From Methylobacterium sp. DB0501 (GTDB taxonomy: Bacteria; Pseudomonadota; Alphaproteobacteria; Rhizobiales; Beijerinckiaceae): DNA of 64,000 nucleotides. Positions 17,602 through 28,299 of this stretch are shown here, piece after piece (the stretch's first letter is position 1; every line of letters starts with the position of its first letter). Below the pieces are notes generated by a model that saw only the letters and a program-made list of their open reading frames with translations, was not told the origin of the DNA and searched no databases. The position numbers and the translations under genes are program-made. The DNA is taken from the NCBI RefSeq assembly GCF_011043735.1, contig NZ_JAAKGV010000024.1, forward strand, positions 53,307 to 117,306. Reading direction: 5' to 3'.

Positions 17602-18407
17602 GACGCGGCCCTCGCCGGTTCGGGAGCCGCCGGCTCCTCGTCTTCCTCGCCGAGATAGGCCTTGCGCACATGCGGATCGGCCAGCACCGCCTCGGGGCGG
17701 CCGAGCGCGATGCGGCGGCCGAAATCGAGCACCATCACCCGGTGCGAGATGTCCATGACCACGCCCATGTCGTGCTCGATCATCACGACCGTCATGCCGA
17801 ACTCCTCGTTGAGATCGACGATGTAGCGGGCCATGTCCTCCTTCTCCTCGAGGTTCATGCCGGCCATCGGCTCGTCGAGGAGGATCAGCTTTGGCTCCAG
17901 CGCCATGGCGCGGGCCAGTTCCACCCGCTTGCGCAAGCCGTAGGAGAGGGTGCCGGCGGGCGCTTTCCGGTAGGCCTGGAGGTCGAGGAAGTCGACGATC
18001 TCCTCGACGCGGCGGCGATGCGCCAGTTCCTCGCTTTGCACCCCCGGCAGCCAGTAGAGCGAGCCGGTGACGAAGTTGTTGCGCATCAGGTGGTGGCGCC
18101 CGACCAGGATGTTGTCGAGCACGCTCATGTGGTGGAACAGCGCGAGGTTCTGGAAGGTGCGGCCGATGCCGAGCTTCGGACGCTGGTTCGGCGTCGCCTT
18201 CGTGATGTCGCGGCCGTCGAGCAGGATCTGGCCCTCGGACGGCTTGTAGCGGCCCGAGATGCAATTGATCATCGAGGTCTTGCCGGCGCCATTGGGGCCG
18301 ATGATCGAAAAGAGCTCGCCCTTCTCGACCGCGAAGCTGACATCCGTCAGCGCCTTCACGCCGCCGAAGCGCAACGAGATCTGGCGAACCGCGAGGGTCT
18401 CCGCCAC
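17598..18407 (-). CDS. livG: Branched-chain-type ABC transporter ATP-binding protein (LivG-like)
   Basis: A 269-residue ABC ATPase. Walker A is GPNGAGKTS, Q-loop region IGRTFQNLALF, Walker B LILLDEPMAGMN and switch His IEHDMGVVM. The signature is LSYGLRKRVELARAM rather than LSGGQ, which is normal for LivG-type ATPases. The C-terminus is acidic and Ala/Pro-rich. It is the first gene of the minus-strand operon and lies 190 bases from a divergent TetR regulator, the probable control point. Confidence 0.92.
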   Translation of the reverse strand: MAETLAVRQISLRFGGVKALTDVSFAVEKGELFSIIGPNGAGKTSMINCISGRYKPSEGQILLDGRDITKATPNQRPKLGIGRTFQNLALFHHMSVLDNILVGRHHLMRNNFVTGSLYWLPGVQSEELAHRRRVEEIVDFLDLQAYRKAPAGTLSYGLRKRVELARAMALEPKLILLDEPMAGMNLEEKEDMARYIVDLNEEFGMTVVMIEHDMGVVMDISHRVMVLDFGRRIALGRPEAVLADPHVRKAYLGEEDEEPAAPEPARAAS

Positions 18408-18598
18408 GCCTGATCCTCCCTGGGATGGCGGCCGCGCTCGTCACCGGCGCCGCTCTGCCTGTGGTGGATGCCCGGTATGCGTCCGGGTCATCCGCCTTGG
18501 AAATACGTTCGACTGTTTTTTTCCGAGCGTCAAGTGCTACACTGGCGCGACGAAAGTCGAGGGGCGGCAGGCCCCGTGAGGGTGGGATCGGGGTCGAC

Positions 18599-19303
18599 AT
18601 GGCGCGTATCGCAGGCTCGTCGGGACCGCGGACGGAGGAGGCCATCCGGCGGGCGGGGCTCGGCCTCATCGCCACCCACGGCTACGCCGCCATGAGCCTG
18701 CGCCAGCTCGCGGCCGAGGTCGGCATCCAGCAGGGCTCGCTCTACAACTACTTCCGCAACAAGCAGGAATTCCTGTTCGACCTCATCCGCGGGCATATGC
18801 TCGACCTGCATGCGGCCCTCGACGCGGCGCTTCTCCCCGAAGGAAGCGCCGAGGCGCGGCTGACCCGGTTCACCGCGTTCCACGTCGCCTACCATGTCGA
18901 GCGGCCGCAGGAGGTCTTCATCTGTTACTCGGAGCTGCGCAGCCTCGAGCCGGACAACCTCGCCGCCGTGGTGGCGATGCGGCGCGACTACGAGCGCAAG
19001 CTCGGCGAGATCCTCGATCACGGCTGTGCGACCGGCGAGTTCCGCCTCGCCGACACGCGGATGGCGACGCTCGCCATCCTCGCCATGCTGTCGGGCATCT
19101 GCACCTGGTACAAGCCGGAGGGGCGCCTTTCGACGGACGGGTTGCAGGAGATCTTCACCGGCATGGTGCTGGCGCTCGCCCGGGGCGAGACACAGGCGCT
19201 CGCCCGGGGGGAGACGCAGGCGCTGGCCCGCGGCGAGGGCGCGATGGAGAGCGTCGCGGTGCCGCCGCGACGGCGCCGGGCGTTGCGGGCCGGGACCGGG
19301 TAG
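18599..19303 (+). CDS. TetR/AcrR-family transcriptional regulator
   Basis: A 234-residue regulator. The N-terminal HTH (about residues 10-56: ATHGYAAMSLRQLAAEVGIQQGSLYNYFRNKQEF) is typical of TetR proteins, and the C-terminal ligand domain resembles those of regulators in fatty-acid or aromatic-acid loci. Divergent orientation to livG suggests that it represses the transporter/ligase operon and is released by the substrate or its CoA ester. The start at 18599 removes an unlikely N-terminal extension. The C-terminal end carries an in-frame 24-base tandem repeat (ALARGETQ units), unusual for this family. Confidence 0.88.
   Translation: MARIAGSSGPRTEEAIRRAGLGLIATHGYAAMSLRQLAAEVGIQQGSLYNYFRNKQEFLFDLIRGHMLDLHAALDAALLPEGSAEARLTRFTAFHVAYHVERPQEVFICYSELRSLEPDNLAAVVAMRRDYERKLGEILDHGCATGEFRLADTRMATLAILAMLSGICTWYKPEGRLSTDGLQEIFTGMVLALARGETQALARGETQALARGEGAMESVAVPPRRRRALRAGTG
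19172..19243. repeat. Three 24-base tandem repeats inside the TetR gene
   Basis: Units at 19172-19195, 19196-19219 and 19220-19243 encode ALARGETQ, ALARGETQ and ALARGEGA, from about residue 192. The first two differ at two bases. The repeat keeps the frame and lengthens the disordered tail; its copy number may vary between strains. Confidence 0.85.
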
Positions 19304-19646
19304 GCCCCGGCGGCCGGCTGCGCGGGGACCTCTCGTGCCAGATCTCGCCGGCGATCGACAGTCTTCGGCCGACGATGCCCTGTTGCGATGCTTTCGGGTC
19401 CCGTACGTCCGCCGCCGCAGCGGAAAGGTCGGAGTATTCGCACCCGGGCGTGGCTTGTTTCATGCGCGATGTCGTGACGACTTCACGTTGTCTGGCCTCT
19501 TGGACCGTGATGGTCTTTTGTGCGGGATGTCGAATGGCTCGCCCGCAGAAATTCTTTCGAGACGAATTCCATATACCGTCCATTCACGCTTCTGCCTCAA
19601 TTTCGGATGGCATTCCGGCGAGGACCGGAACCGGAGCGGCCGTTCG
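19304..19646. other. Intergenic region upstream of the chemoreceptor
   Basis: These 343 bases show no convincing frame, RNA or repeat. The second half (19440-19600) is less GC-rich than its surroundings and probably holds the chemoreceptor promoter, but I could not identify elements with confidence. Confidence 0.4.
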
Positions 19647-21323
19647 ATGTTCGTGCTTACCCTTCCCCGCAAGTTCGCCCTCCTGATCGCGCTCGCGGGC
19701 CTCAGTCTGATCGCCCTCGGCGGGATCGCGCTCACCTACCAGTACGATGCGATGATGGCGCAGCGCATCGACCGGCTGTCGGTCATGACCGAGGCGGCGG
19801 CCAACATCGTCGACCGCTACCGGCAGAAGGCGGAAAAGGGCGAGATGACCCAGGCGGCGGCCCGCGAGGCGGCGCTTGCCGATATCGGGGCGATGCGGCA
19901 CGGCCGCGACAACTACGTCTACGTCAACGATGCCGCCGGCACGGTGATCGCCCACCCCTCCGCGAAGGTGGTCGGCCGCAACCTGATGGGCATGGCCGAT
20001 CCCACCGGCTTCCGCTTCGTCGCCGACGTCATGCCCCGCGCCAAGCGCGACGGCATGGCGACGTTCCGCTACGTCTGGGCACAGGAGGGGCAGGCGGCGC
20101 CCGTGCCGAAGATCGGGCTCTTCCGCTACTACGCGCCGTGGGACGTCTATATCGGCGTCAGCGAATACGTCAGCGACCTGCGGGCGATGATCGTCGAGCA
20201 GGTCCAGCGCCTCGCCCTCGCCGGTCTCGTCATCATGCTGGTGCTCGCCGCCGCCTCGCTGCTGATCGTCCGCTCGGTGGTGCGGCCGATGGAGCGCCTG
20301 CGCAAGACGATGACCACCCTCTCGGAAGGGCGCACCGATTTCGCGGTGCCGGAGGCCGGACGGCGCGACGAGGTCGGGGCGATGGCCCGCGCCGTCCTGG
20401 TCTTCCGCGACAACGCCATCGAGCGCGAGCGCCTGCGCGGCGAGAGCGAGGCCGAGGAGATGTGCCGGATGCGCCGCGCCGCGGCCCTCAACGACCTGAT
20501 CCAGGGCTTCGAGACCTCGATCACCGGCGTGGTGGCCGGCGTCGCCAGCGCCTCGGGCGAGCTGCGCGGTACCGCCCAGGCGATGACCGCCACCGCGACC
20601 CAGACCGCCACCCAGTCCACCACCGTGGCCGCCGCCGCCGAGGAGGCGTCCTCCAACGTCGAGACCGTCGCGGTCGCAGCGGAAGAACTCGGCGCCTCGG
20701 TCCAGGAGATCGGCCGCCAGGTCGACGGCTCGGCCCGTCTCGCGCAGGCCGCCGTGGCCGAGGCCGGGCGGACCGCGCAGCAGGTCCGGGCGCTGACCGA
20801 GGCCACCGCCCGGATCGGCGACGTGGTCGGGCTGATCTCGTCGATCGCCGCGCAAACGAACCTGCTGGCGCTCAACGCCACGATCGAGGCGGCCCGGGCC
20901 GGGGCCGCCGGCCGGGGCTTCGCGGTCGTGGCGGCGGAGGTGAAGGAGCTGGCCGGCCAGACCGCGAAGGCGACCGAGGAGATCACCGGCCAGATCGCCA
21001 CGATCCAGGCCTCCACCGGCCAGGCGGCCGGCGCGATCGGCCAGATCACGGCGCGGATCGAGGAGATCTCGACCGTCGCGACGAGCATCGCCGCGGCGGT
21101 GGAGGAGCAGGGCGCGGCGACCCAGGAGATCGTGCGCAACGTCGCGCAGGCGGCCGCCGGCACCGGCGAGGTGACGGGTAACATCGCCGGTCTGGCGGGC
21201 GCGGCGGAGGAGACCGGGGCGGCGGCGAGCCAGGTGCTGGTCTCGGCCTCGGAGCTGTCGCGCCAGTCCGAACGCCTCTCGGCCGAGGTCGAGCGCTTCC
21301 TGCTCCAGGTGCGGGCCGCATGA
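19647..21323 (+). CDS. Methyl-accepting chemotaxis protein with single-Cache sensor
   Basis: A 558-residue chemoreceptor. TM1 is at about residues 10-30, then a periplasmic single-Cache (sCache_2-type) domain at about 33-185 with HGRDNYVYVNDAAGTVIAHP. TM2 follows at 189-208, HAMP at about 209-262 (VVRPMERLRKTM), then a cytoplasmic coiled coil. The conserved signalling tip reads IAAQTNLLALNATIEAARAG. It senses a small periplasmic ligand, often a carboxylate for this Cache type, and signals to CheA/CheW. No C-terminal CheR-tether pentapeptide is seen. The ATG at 19647 has GGAG upstream and places TM1 at the N-terminus. Its place between the Liv/ligase operon and the PaaK-like ligase may mean chemotaxis to the same substrate. 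Confidence 0.93.
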   Translation: MFVLTLPRKFALLIALAGLSLIALGGIALTYQYDAMMAQRIDRLSVMTEAAANIVDRYRQKAEKGEMTQAAAREAALADIGAMRHGRDNYVYVNDAAGTVIAHPSAKVVGRNLMGMADPTGFRFVADVMPRAKRDGMATFRYVWAQEGQAAPVPKIGLFRYYAPWDVYIGVSEYVSDLRAMIVEQVQRLALAGLVIMLVLAAASLLIVRSVVRPMERLRKTMTTLSEGRTDFAVPEAGRRDEVGAMARAVLVFRDNAIERERLRGESEAEEMCRMRRAAALNDLIQGFETSITGVVAGVASASGELRGTAQAMTATATQTATQSTTVAAAAEEASSNVETVAVAAEELGASVQEIGRQVDGSARLAQAAVAEAGRTAQQVRALTEATARIGDVVGLISSIAAQTNLLALNATIEAARAGAAGRGFAVVAAEVKELAGQTAKATEEITGQIATIQASTGQAAGAIGQITARIEEISTVATSIAAAVEEQGAATQEIVRNVAQAAAGTGEVTGNIAGLAGAAEETGAAASQVLVSASELSRQSERLSAEVERFLLQVRAA

Positions 21324-21529
21324 TCCCGGGCGGCCTTGAGTCGCCCGGCGACGGCGCCCGCATGGAACGGCCTGGAGCAGCGCCCGTCACGGGGGGACGA
21401 TGCTCCGGCCGCCGATGCGGGCGCCGTGCCTGATTCTGGGAATCGATGATGAACGTCAGGATACCGCCGGTTTGGTCGTAGTTGCCGAGCGGTGAGATGC
21501 GCAGGACATGGTAGCAAGCCTTGGCGCCG

Positions 21530-22723
21530 TCAGCCGAGCGGCCGCTCGTCGGCGATGACCTTGCCGTCGTTGGGCAGGCTGCCCGATGCCACGAGGTCGA
21601 CCGTGCCGCGCAGCTTCGTCACCGCCCGCAGGGTCTCGGCGACGGCCTCCGCCAGGGTGGCGTCCGTCGTCCCGGCTTCCGCACGGAGCGTCATGGCGTC
21701 GGCCTCGTTTGCCCGGGTCACCACCAGGCGCAGGCGGCCGAGCCCGGGGTGGCGGCGGGCGATCTCGGCGACCTGCTCGGGGCGCACGAACATGCCCTTC
21801 ACCTTGGCGGCCTGGTCGGCCCGGCCCATCCAGCCGCGGATCCGGCCTTTGCCTGAGGCCGCCGTGAGGTCGCCGAGGGCGTAGCGGATCAGCGGCCGGT
21901 CGAGGTCGGGCACCGTGACGACGATCTCGCCGACCTCGCCCTCCGGCACCGGATCGCCGGTGCCCGGCCGCACGATCTCGAGGATCAACCCGTCGCCGAC
22001 GAGGAGACCGGGCTCGCCCGGCGTCTCGTAGGCGATGAAGCCGACATCGGCGGTGGCGTAGGCTTGTGCTGCGGCGATGCCGCGCTCCTTGAACTCGGTC
22101 TGGAGCGAGGGCGGGAAGGCCGCGCCGGAGACCAGGGCCTTCACGATCGACGACACGTCCCGTCCGGCCTTGGCCCCGGCATCGAGCAGCACCTTGAGGA
22201 AGTCCGGCGTGCCGACATAGCCGGCCGGGCGGTAGGCCTCGATCAGGTCGAGCTGCTGCTCGGTATTGCCGGGCCCGGCCGGAATCACCGCGCAGCCGAG
22301 GGCGCGTGCGGCGGTGTCGAAGATGAACCCGCCCGGCGTCAGGTGATAGCCGAAGGTGTTGAGCACCACGTCGCCCGGCTCGAAGCCCGCGGCGGCGAGC
22401 GCCGGCGCGCCGCCCCACGGATCCTCCCCCGCCCGCTGCGGCTCGAAGATCGGTCCCGGCGAGGTGAACAGGCGGGGAAATGCCCCGGCCGACCCCGGCA
22501 CGAAGCCGCCGAAGGGCAGCGCCTCGCGCTGGCGCGCCGGCATCTCGCCCTTGCGCAGGACCGGCAGGCGGGCGAGCGCCGCCCGGTCGGTGACGGAAGC
22601 CGGGTCGATGCCGGCGAGGTGGGCGGCGTAGGCCGGGGCCTTCAGGGCGGCGCCGAGGGCGGCCGGCAGGCGGGCGAGGGTGGCTTCAGGGGCGGTGGCG
22701 GGCGGGCTGGCTGTGTGAGGCAT
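21530..22723 (-). CDS. PaaK-like phenylacetate-CoA ligase family protein
   Basis: A 397-residue adenylate-forming enzyme of the phenylacetate-CoA ligase type. FGYHLTPGGFIFDTAARALG and AYATADVGFIAYETPGEPG (adenine-binding region) are seen, with the DLDRPLIRYALGDLT hinge motif and a C-terminal domain with GRADQAAKVKGMFVRPEQV. The usual glycine-rich loop TSGTTG is changed to FTSPGPIFEP, which is common in this subgroup. It likely activates an aromatic or medium acid with CoA. PaaK-like ligases often accompany Liv transporter plus acyl-CoA synthetase sets, so it is probably functionally tied to the 11258-18407 operon although a regulator and a chemoreceptor intervene. Confidence 0.85.
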   Translation of the reverse strand: MPHTASPPATAPEATLARLPAALGAALKAPAYAAHLAGIDPASVTDRAALARLPVLRKGEMPARQREALPFGGFVPGSAGAFPRLFTSPGPIFEPQRAGEDPWGGAPALAAAGFEPGDVVLNTFGYHLTPGGFIFDTAARALGCAVIPAGPGNTEQQLDLIEAYRPAGYVGTPDFLKVLLDAGAKAGRDVSSIVKALVSGAAFPPSLQTEFKERGIAAAQAYATADVGFIAYETPGEPGLLVGDGLILEIVRPGTGDPVPEGEVGEIVVTVPDLDRPLIRYALGDLTAASGKGRIRGWMGRADQAAKVKGMFVRPEQVAEIARRHPGLGRLRLVVTRANEADAMTLRAEAGTTDATLAEAVAETLRAVTKLRGTVDLVASGSLPNDGKVIADERPLG

Positions 22724-22839
22724 GGCGTGGTGTCCTCCCGGGATTGGCCCGCGCGTTGATCGCGCGGTGTGTCAGAGTCGAAGCAAATGGCTCGTCATGA
22801 CGACGCCGGCAGCATGGTTGCCTGTCGATCCGAGCCCCG

Positions 22840-23164
22840 ATGAGCAAAGAGCTGCAACGATCGCTGCGTCATGGCGCACATGCAGAGCAGCATCCCGAAT
22901 TCGCGGCGTGGTTTTCAAGGCTGTGCGATGCAACGGCGTTCGCTCAGATCGCGAAAAGAATCGATCGGCTGGCGCTCGGGAACCCGGGGGGACGTGACAC
23001 CGGTTGGCGATGGCGTGAGCGAGATGCGCATTCATGTCGGCCCCGGGGACAGAGTCCATTGCGTCCGTCGCGGCGGGGAGATCGTCATCCTCCCGTGCGG
23101 CGGTGATAACTCCCGTCAGCCGCGCGATATCCGCCGAGCGAAGGCCGTGGCGGCGTCTCCCTGA
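22840..23164 (+). pseudogene. HigB/RelE-like (Gp49 family) addiction toxin, frameshifted
   Basis: The 5' part (from ATG 22840) reads EFAAWFSRLCD...AKRIDRLALGNPG. The downstream part, one frame over, reads GDVTPVGDGVSEMRIHVGPGDRVHCVRRGGEIVILPCGG and ends ...PRDIRRAKAVAAS before TGA 23162-23164. Together they match the standard layout of phage-derived Gp49-like/HigB killer proteins of about 100 residues. The switch happens in a run of six G at 22987-22992; removing one G restores the frame. The gene is thus inactive unless the run is an assembly error or slippage occurs. It is followed at once by the matching antitoxin start. Confidence 0.75.
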
Positions 23165-23182
23165 ATGTCGTTGGCGACGCCC

Positions 23183-23349
23183 ATGACCGAATGCCCTGCT
23201 CACCCCTACGATACGGCGGACGACCTCGACAGCCCAGAACGGATCGCCGCCTATCTCGACGCCGGGCTCACCGAGGACGATCCGGCCCTGGTCGCTCACG
23301 CACTCGAAGCCGTCGCCGATGCTCCGCGACGGCTGCCCCCGACTTCGCC
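23183..23349 (+). pseudogene. Truncated HigA-like antidote, N-terminal part only
   Basis: From ATG 23183 the frame reads YDTADDLDSPERIAAYLDAGLTEDDPALVAHALEAVADA, the N-terminal signature of addiction-module antidote proteins that follow Gp49-like toxins. The usual HTH (TGL.RE.LYKAL) never appears: after about 45 residues the frame runs into DNA antisense to the CitE-like gene. A recombination joint therefore lies near 23325-23345. An upstream in-frame ATG at 23165 abuts the toxin stop. The pair is a dead toxin-antitoxin module. Confidence 0.7.
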
Positions 23350-24216
23350 TCACCCCACCCGCGCCAGCAGCCGTTCCGCCCGGCGCAGGTGCGGCCGGTC
23401 GAACATCTCGCCGTCGATCCCGACCACGCCGACCCCCGCCGCCGCGGCGAAGGCGGCGACCACCTTGCGCGCCTGGGCGACGGCCGCGGGCGCCGGGGTG
23501 AAGGCCTCGTTGATGACCGGAACTTGCGCCGGGTGGATCGCCATCTTGCCGACGAAGCCGTCGCGGCGGGCCGCGCGGCACTCGCGGGCCAACCCGTCGA
23601 GATCGCGAAAGTGAGCGTTGATGGTGTCGATCGCATCGACCTCCGAGGCGGCCGCCGCCATCAGGGTCAGGTTGCGGGCCAGTTGAAACGGTGCGCTCCA
23701 GGCGCCGTCCTCCCCCCGGTTGGTCTCGGCGCCGATATCGGCGGAGAGATCCTCCGCCCCCCAGGTGACGCCGGAGAGCCGCGGGCTCGCTCCCGGCAGG
23801 GTCTGGAGCGCGAAGACCGCCCGCGCCGTCTCGGTGGCGATCGGCAGGATGCGGGTGGCGCCGTCGGGCAGCCCGTATTCGGCCTCGTGGACGGCGAGGC
23901 GCGCGCCGAGATGGGCGACGCTCACGCCCCCCTCGGCCTTCGGCAGCATGATCCCGTCCGGGGCGTGCGGCATCACGGCGGCGAGGTCGTCCTCGGTGAG
24001 CCCGGTGTCGAGGGCGTTGACGCGGACATAGAGCTTCGGGCGTCCCGCCCGATCCCGCATCCGCGCCAGGAAGCCGGCGGCGACCTCGCGGGCCTTGGGC
24101 TTCTCGGGCAGCGCGACGGAATCCTCCAGGTCGAGGATCAGGGCGTCGGCCCCGACCTCCAGGCCCTTCTCCTGCTTGCGGGCTGAATCACCGGGGACGA
24201 ACAGCAGCGAGCGCAT
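23350..24216 (-). CDS. CitE-like CoA ester lyase
   Basis: A 288-residue enzyme of the HpcH/HpaI-CitE family. Motifs include MRSLLFVPGDSARKQEKG with the CoA/active-site region, ALILDLEDSVALPEK with the metal-binding Asp-Glu, IMLPKAEGG, and GKMAIHPAQVPVIN near the C-terminus. Such enzymes cleave malyl-CoA, citramalyl-CoA or methylmalyl-CoA by retro-Claisen chemistry with Mg2+. It is the last gene of the ivd-mccB-mccA-maoC-citE set, where an HMG-CoA lyase would be expected, so its substrate here may be a CoA intermediate of leucine breakdown. That is inference. Confidence 0.88.
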   Translation of the reverse strand: MRSLLFVPGDSARKQEKGLEVGADALILDLEDSVALPEKPKAREVAAGFLARMRDRAGRPKLYVRVNALDTGLTEDDLAAVMPHAPDGIMLPKAEGGVSVAHLGARLAVHEAEYGLPDGATRILPIATETARAVFALQTLPGASPRLSGVTWGAEDLSADIGAETNRGEDGAWSAPFQLARNLTLMAAAASEVDAIDTINAHFRDLDGLARECRAARRDGFVGKMAIHPAQVPVINEAFTPAPAAVAQARKVVAAFAAAAGVGVVGIDGEMFDRPHLRRAERLLARVG

Positions 24217-24220
24217 GTCT

Positions 24221-24711
24221 CTAAGCCTCCGCGGCCGGGCGCTTGTGCATCATCGCCTGGCGGCGGCACTCGGCCACCAACGTGCCGTCCTGGTTGTAGG
24301 CGCGGTGGACGAACTCGACGATGCCGGCGGTGGGCCGCGAGCGCGATTCGCGCTTGGCGACGACCTCGGTCGTCACGCTCACCGTGTCGCCCTCGAAGAG
24401 CGGCGCGGGGAACCGGGTCTCGGTCATGCCGAGATTGCCGATCGTGGTGCCCACCGTCGTATCGTTGACCGAGATGCCGATCATCAGCCCGAGCGTGAAC
24501 AGCGAGTTCATCAGGGGTTTGCCCCACTCGGTCTCGGTGGCGCAGAAATGCGCGTCGATATGGAGCGGCTGCGGATTGAGCGTCATGTTGGAGAACAACA
24601 TGTTGTCCATCTGCGTCACCGTGCGGGTGAGGCGATGGCGAAGCGTCGCGCCGACCTCGAAATCCTCGAAGTACAGCCCGCCGCGCGGATGGGTCGAAGC
24701 CGGAATCGTGC

Positions 24712-24715
<4 letters not shown>
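24221..24715 (-). CDS. MaoC-family (hotdog) dehydratase/hydratase
   Basis: A 164-residue single hotdog-domain protein. YFEDFEVGATLRHRLTRTVTQMDN is the MaoC opening. The catalytic Asp/His region is NPQPLHIDAHFCATETEWGKPLMNSLFTLGL and the C-terminal strands include GDTVSVTTEVVAKRESRSRPTAG. It hydrates an enoyl-CoA (or dehydrates a 3-hydroxyacyl-CoA). The GTG start overlaps the mccA stop, so it is co-translated with the carboxylase. Placed directly after 3-methylcrotonyl-CoA carboxylase, it may hydrate 3-methylglutaconyl-CoA in place of the usual crotonase-type enzyme. Confidence 0.88.
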
Positions 24716-26658
<1,943 letters not shown>

Positions 26659-26666
26659 GGCTGTCC

Positions 26667-28274
26667 TCACATCCGGAACAGGCCGAACCGGGTCTCCGGC
26701 ACCGGCGCGTTGAGGCAGGCCGAGAGCGACAGGCCGAGCACCCGGCGCGTCTCCTCGGGCAGGATGATGCCGTCGTCCCACAGCCGCGCCGTGGCGTAGT
26801 AGGGGGAGCCCTCCTCCTCGAACCCGGCGCGGATCGGCGCCTTGAACGCCTCCTCGTCCTCCGGGCTCCAGGCGCCGCCGCCGACCTCGATGTTGTCGCG
26901 CTTGACGGTGGCGAGCACGCTCGCCGCCTGCTCGGCGCCCATCACCGAGATGCGCGAGTTGGGCCAGGCGAACAGGAAGCGCGGCGAGTAGGCCCGGCCG
27001 CACATGCCGTAATTGCCCGCGCCGTACGAGCCGCCGACGATCACGGTGAGCTTCGGGACGGCGGCGGTGGCCACCGCAGTCACCAGCTTCGCGCCGTTCT
27101 TGGCGATGCCGCCGGCCTCGACCTCGCGCCCGACCATGAAGCCGGAGATGTTCTGGAGGAAGATCAGCGGGATGCGGCGCTGGCAGCACAATTCGATGAA
27201 GTGTGCCCCTTTCAACGCGCTCTCCGAGTAGAGGATGCCGTTATTGGCCAGGATCCCGACCGGCATGCCGTGGAGGCGGGCAAAGCCCGTGACCAGCGTG
27301 GTGCCGTAGAGCCGCTTGAACTCGTCGAACTCCGACCCGTCGACGAGGCGGGCGATCAGCTCGCGGGCATCGTACTGCTTGCGCAGATCCACCGGCACCA
27401 GGGCGTCGAGGTCGTCGGCCGCATAGGCCGGATCGACGGGGGCCGCGATGTCGAGATCGGGCCGCTTGACGGTGTTGAGGCCGCCGACGATGCGGCGCAG
27501 GATGGCGAGCGCGTGGGCGTCGTCGGTGGCGTAGTGGTCGGCGACGCCCGACAGCCGGGCATGGACGTCGGCGCCGCCGAGGTCTTCGGCCGTCACCACC
27601 TCGCCGGTCGCGGCCTTCACGAGCGGCGGGCCGCCGAGGAAGATCGTGCCCTGGCGGCGCACGATCACGCTCTCGTCCGACATCGCCGGCACGTAGGCGC
27701 CGCCCGCGGTGCAGGAGCCCATCACGCAGGCGATCTGCGGGATGCCGGCCGCCGACATCTGCGCCTGATTGTAGAAGATGCGGCCGAAATGCTCGCGGTC
27801 GGGAAAGACCTCGGTCTGCTGCGGCAGGTTCGCGCCGCCGGAATCGACGAGGTACAGGCAGGGCAGCCGGTTCTGGAGAGCGATCTCCTGCGCCCGCAGG
27901 TGCTTCTTGACCGTGAGCGGGTAGTAGGTGCCGCCCTTGATGGTGGCGTCGTTGCAGACCACCATCACCTCCCGGCCCGCCACCCGGCCGATGCCGGTGA
28001 TGATCCCGGCGGCGTGGATCGCCTCGCCGTACAGGCCGTGAGCGGCGAGCCCCCCCACTTCCAGGAAGGGCGAGCCCGGATCGAGCAGGCGCAGGACCCG
28101 GTCGCGCGGCAGCAGCTTGCCGCGGGCGACGTGTCGCTCGCGGGCCCGGGCGGGGCCGCCCGCCGCGGCCGTCGCCCTTTGGGCCTTGAGGGTGGCGCGC
28201 AACTGCTCCCACGCGGCGCGGTTCTGCTCCGCCGCCCCGGAGGTGAGGTCGGCACTGGTGGGGATGACCGGCAT
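26667..28274 (-). CDS. mccB: Methylcrotonoyl-CoA carboxylase carboxyltransferase (beta) subunit
   Basis: A 535-residue carboxyltransferase. Motifs of the methylcrotonyl-CoA type include CNDATIKGGTYYPLTVKKHLRAQEIA, VDSGGANLPQQTEVFPDREHFGRIFYNQA and MGAEQAASVLATV. VGGSYGAGNYGMCGRAYSPRFLFAWPN forms the acyl-CoA/biotin pocket. It transfers carboxyl from carboxybiotin on MccA to 3-methylcrotonyl-CoA. The length is normal for the family. It sits between ivd (25 bases upstream) and mccA. Confidence 0.93.
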   Translation of the reverse strand: MPVIPTSADLTSGAAEQNRAAWEQLRATLKAQRATAAAGGPARARERHVARGKLLPRDRVLRLLDPGSPFLEVGGLAAHGLYGEAIHAAGIITGIGRVAGREVMVVCNDATIKGGTYYPLTVKKHLRAQEIALQNRLPCLYLVDSGGANLPQQTEVFPDREHFGRIFYNQAQMSAAGIPQIACVMGSCTAGGAYVPAMSDESVIVRRQGTIFLGGPPLVKAATGEVVTAEDLGGADVHARLSGVADHYATDDAHALAILRRIVGGLNTVKRPDLDIAAPVDPAYAADDLDALVPVDLRKQYDARELIARLVDGSEFDEFKRLYGTTLVTGFARLHGMPVGILANNGILYSESALKGAHFIELCCQRRIPLIFLQNISGFMVGREVEAGGIAKNGAKLVTAVATAAVPKLTVIVGGSYGAGNYGMCGRAYSPRFLFAWPNSRISVMGAEQAASVLATVKRDNIEVGGGAWSPEDEEAFKAPIRAGFEEEGSPYYATARLWDDGIILPEETRRVLGLSLSACLNAPVPETRFGLFRM

Positions 28275-28299
28275 CGGCTCTGACCTCAGGCGGACGTCG

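Noticed and set aside
15619..17658. Long plus-strand frame opposite the acyl-CoA synthetase gene
   Set aside because: Antisense shadow without recognisable domains; the minus-strand synthetase has full motif support.
17598..18407. LivG lacking a canonical LSGGQ signature, considered as a damaged ATPase
   Set aside because: LSYG.RKRVELARAM is the normal variant for LivG-type ATPases; all other ATPase motifs are present.
23165..23614. A 149-residue plus-strand frame beginning as an antitoxin
   Set aside because: Only the first 45 or so residues are antitoxin-like; the rest is antisense to the CitE-like gene, so it is annotated as a truncated remnant.
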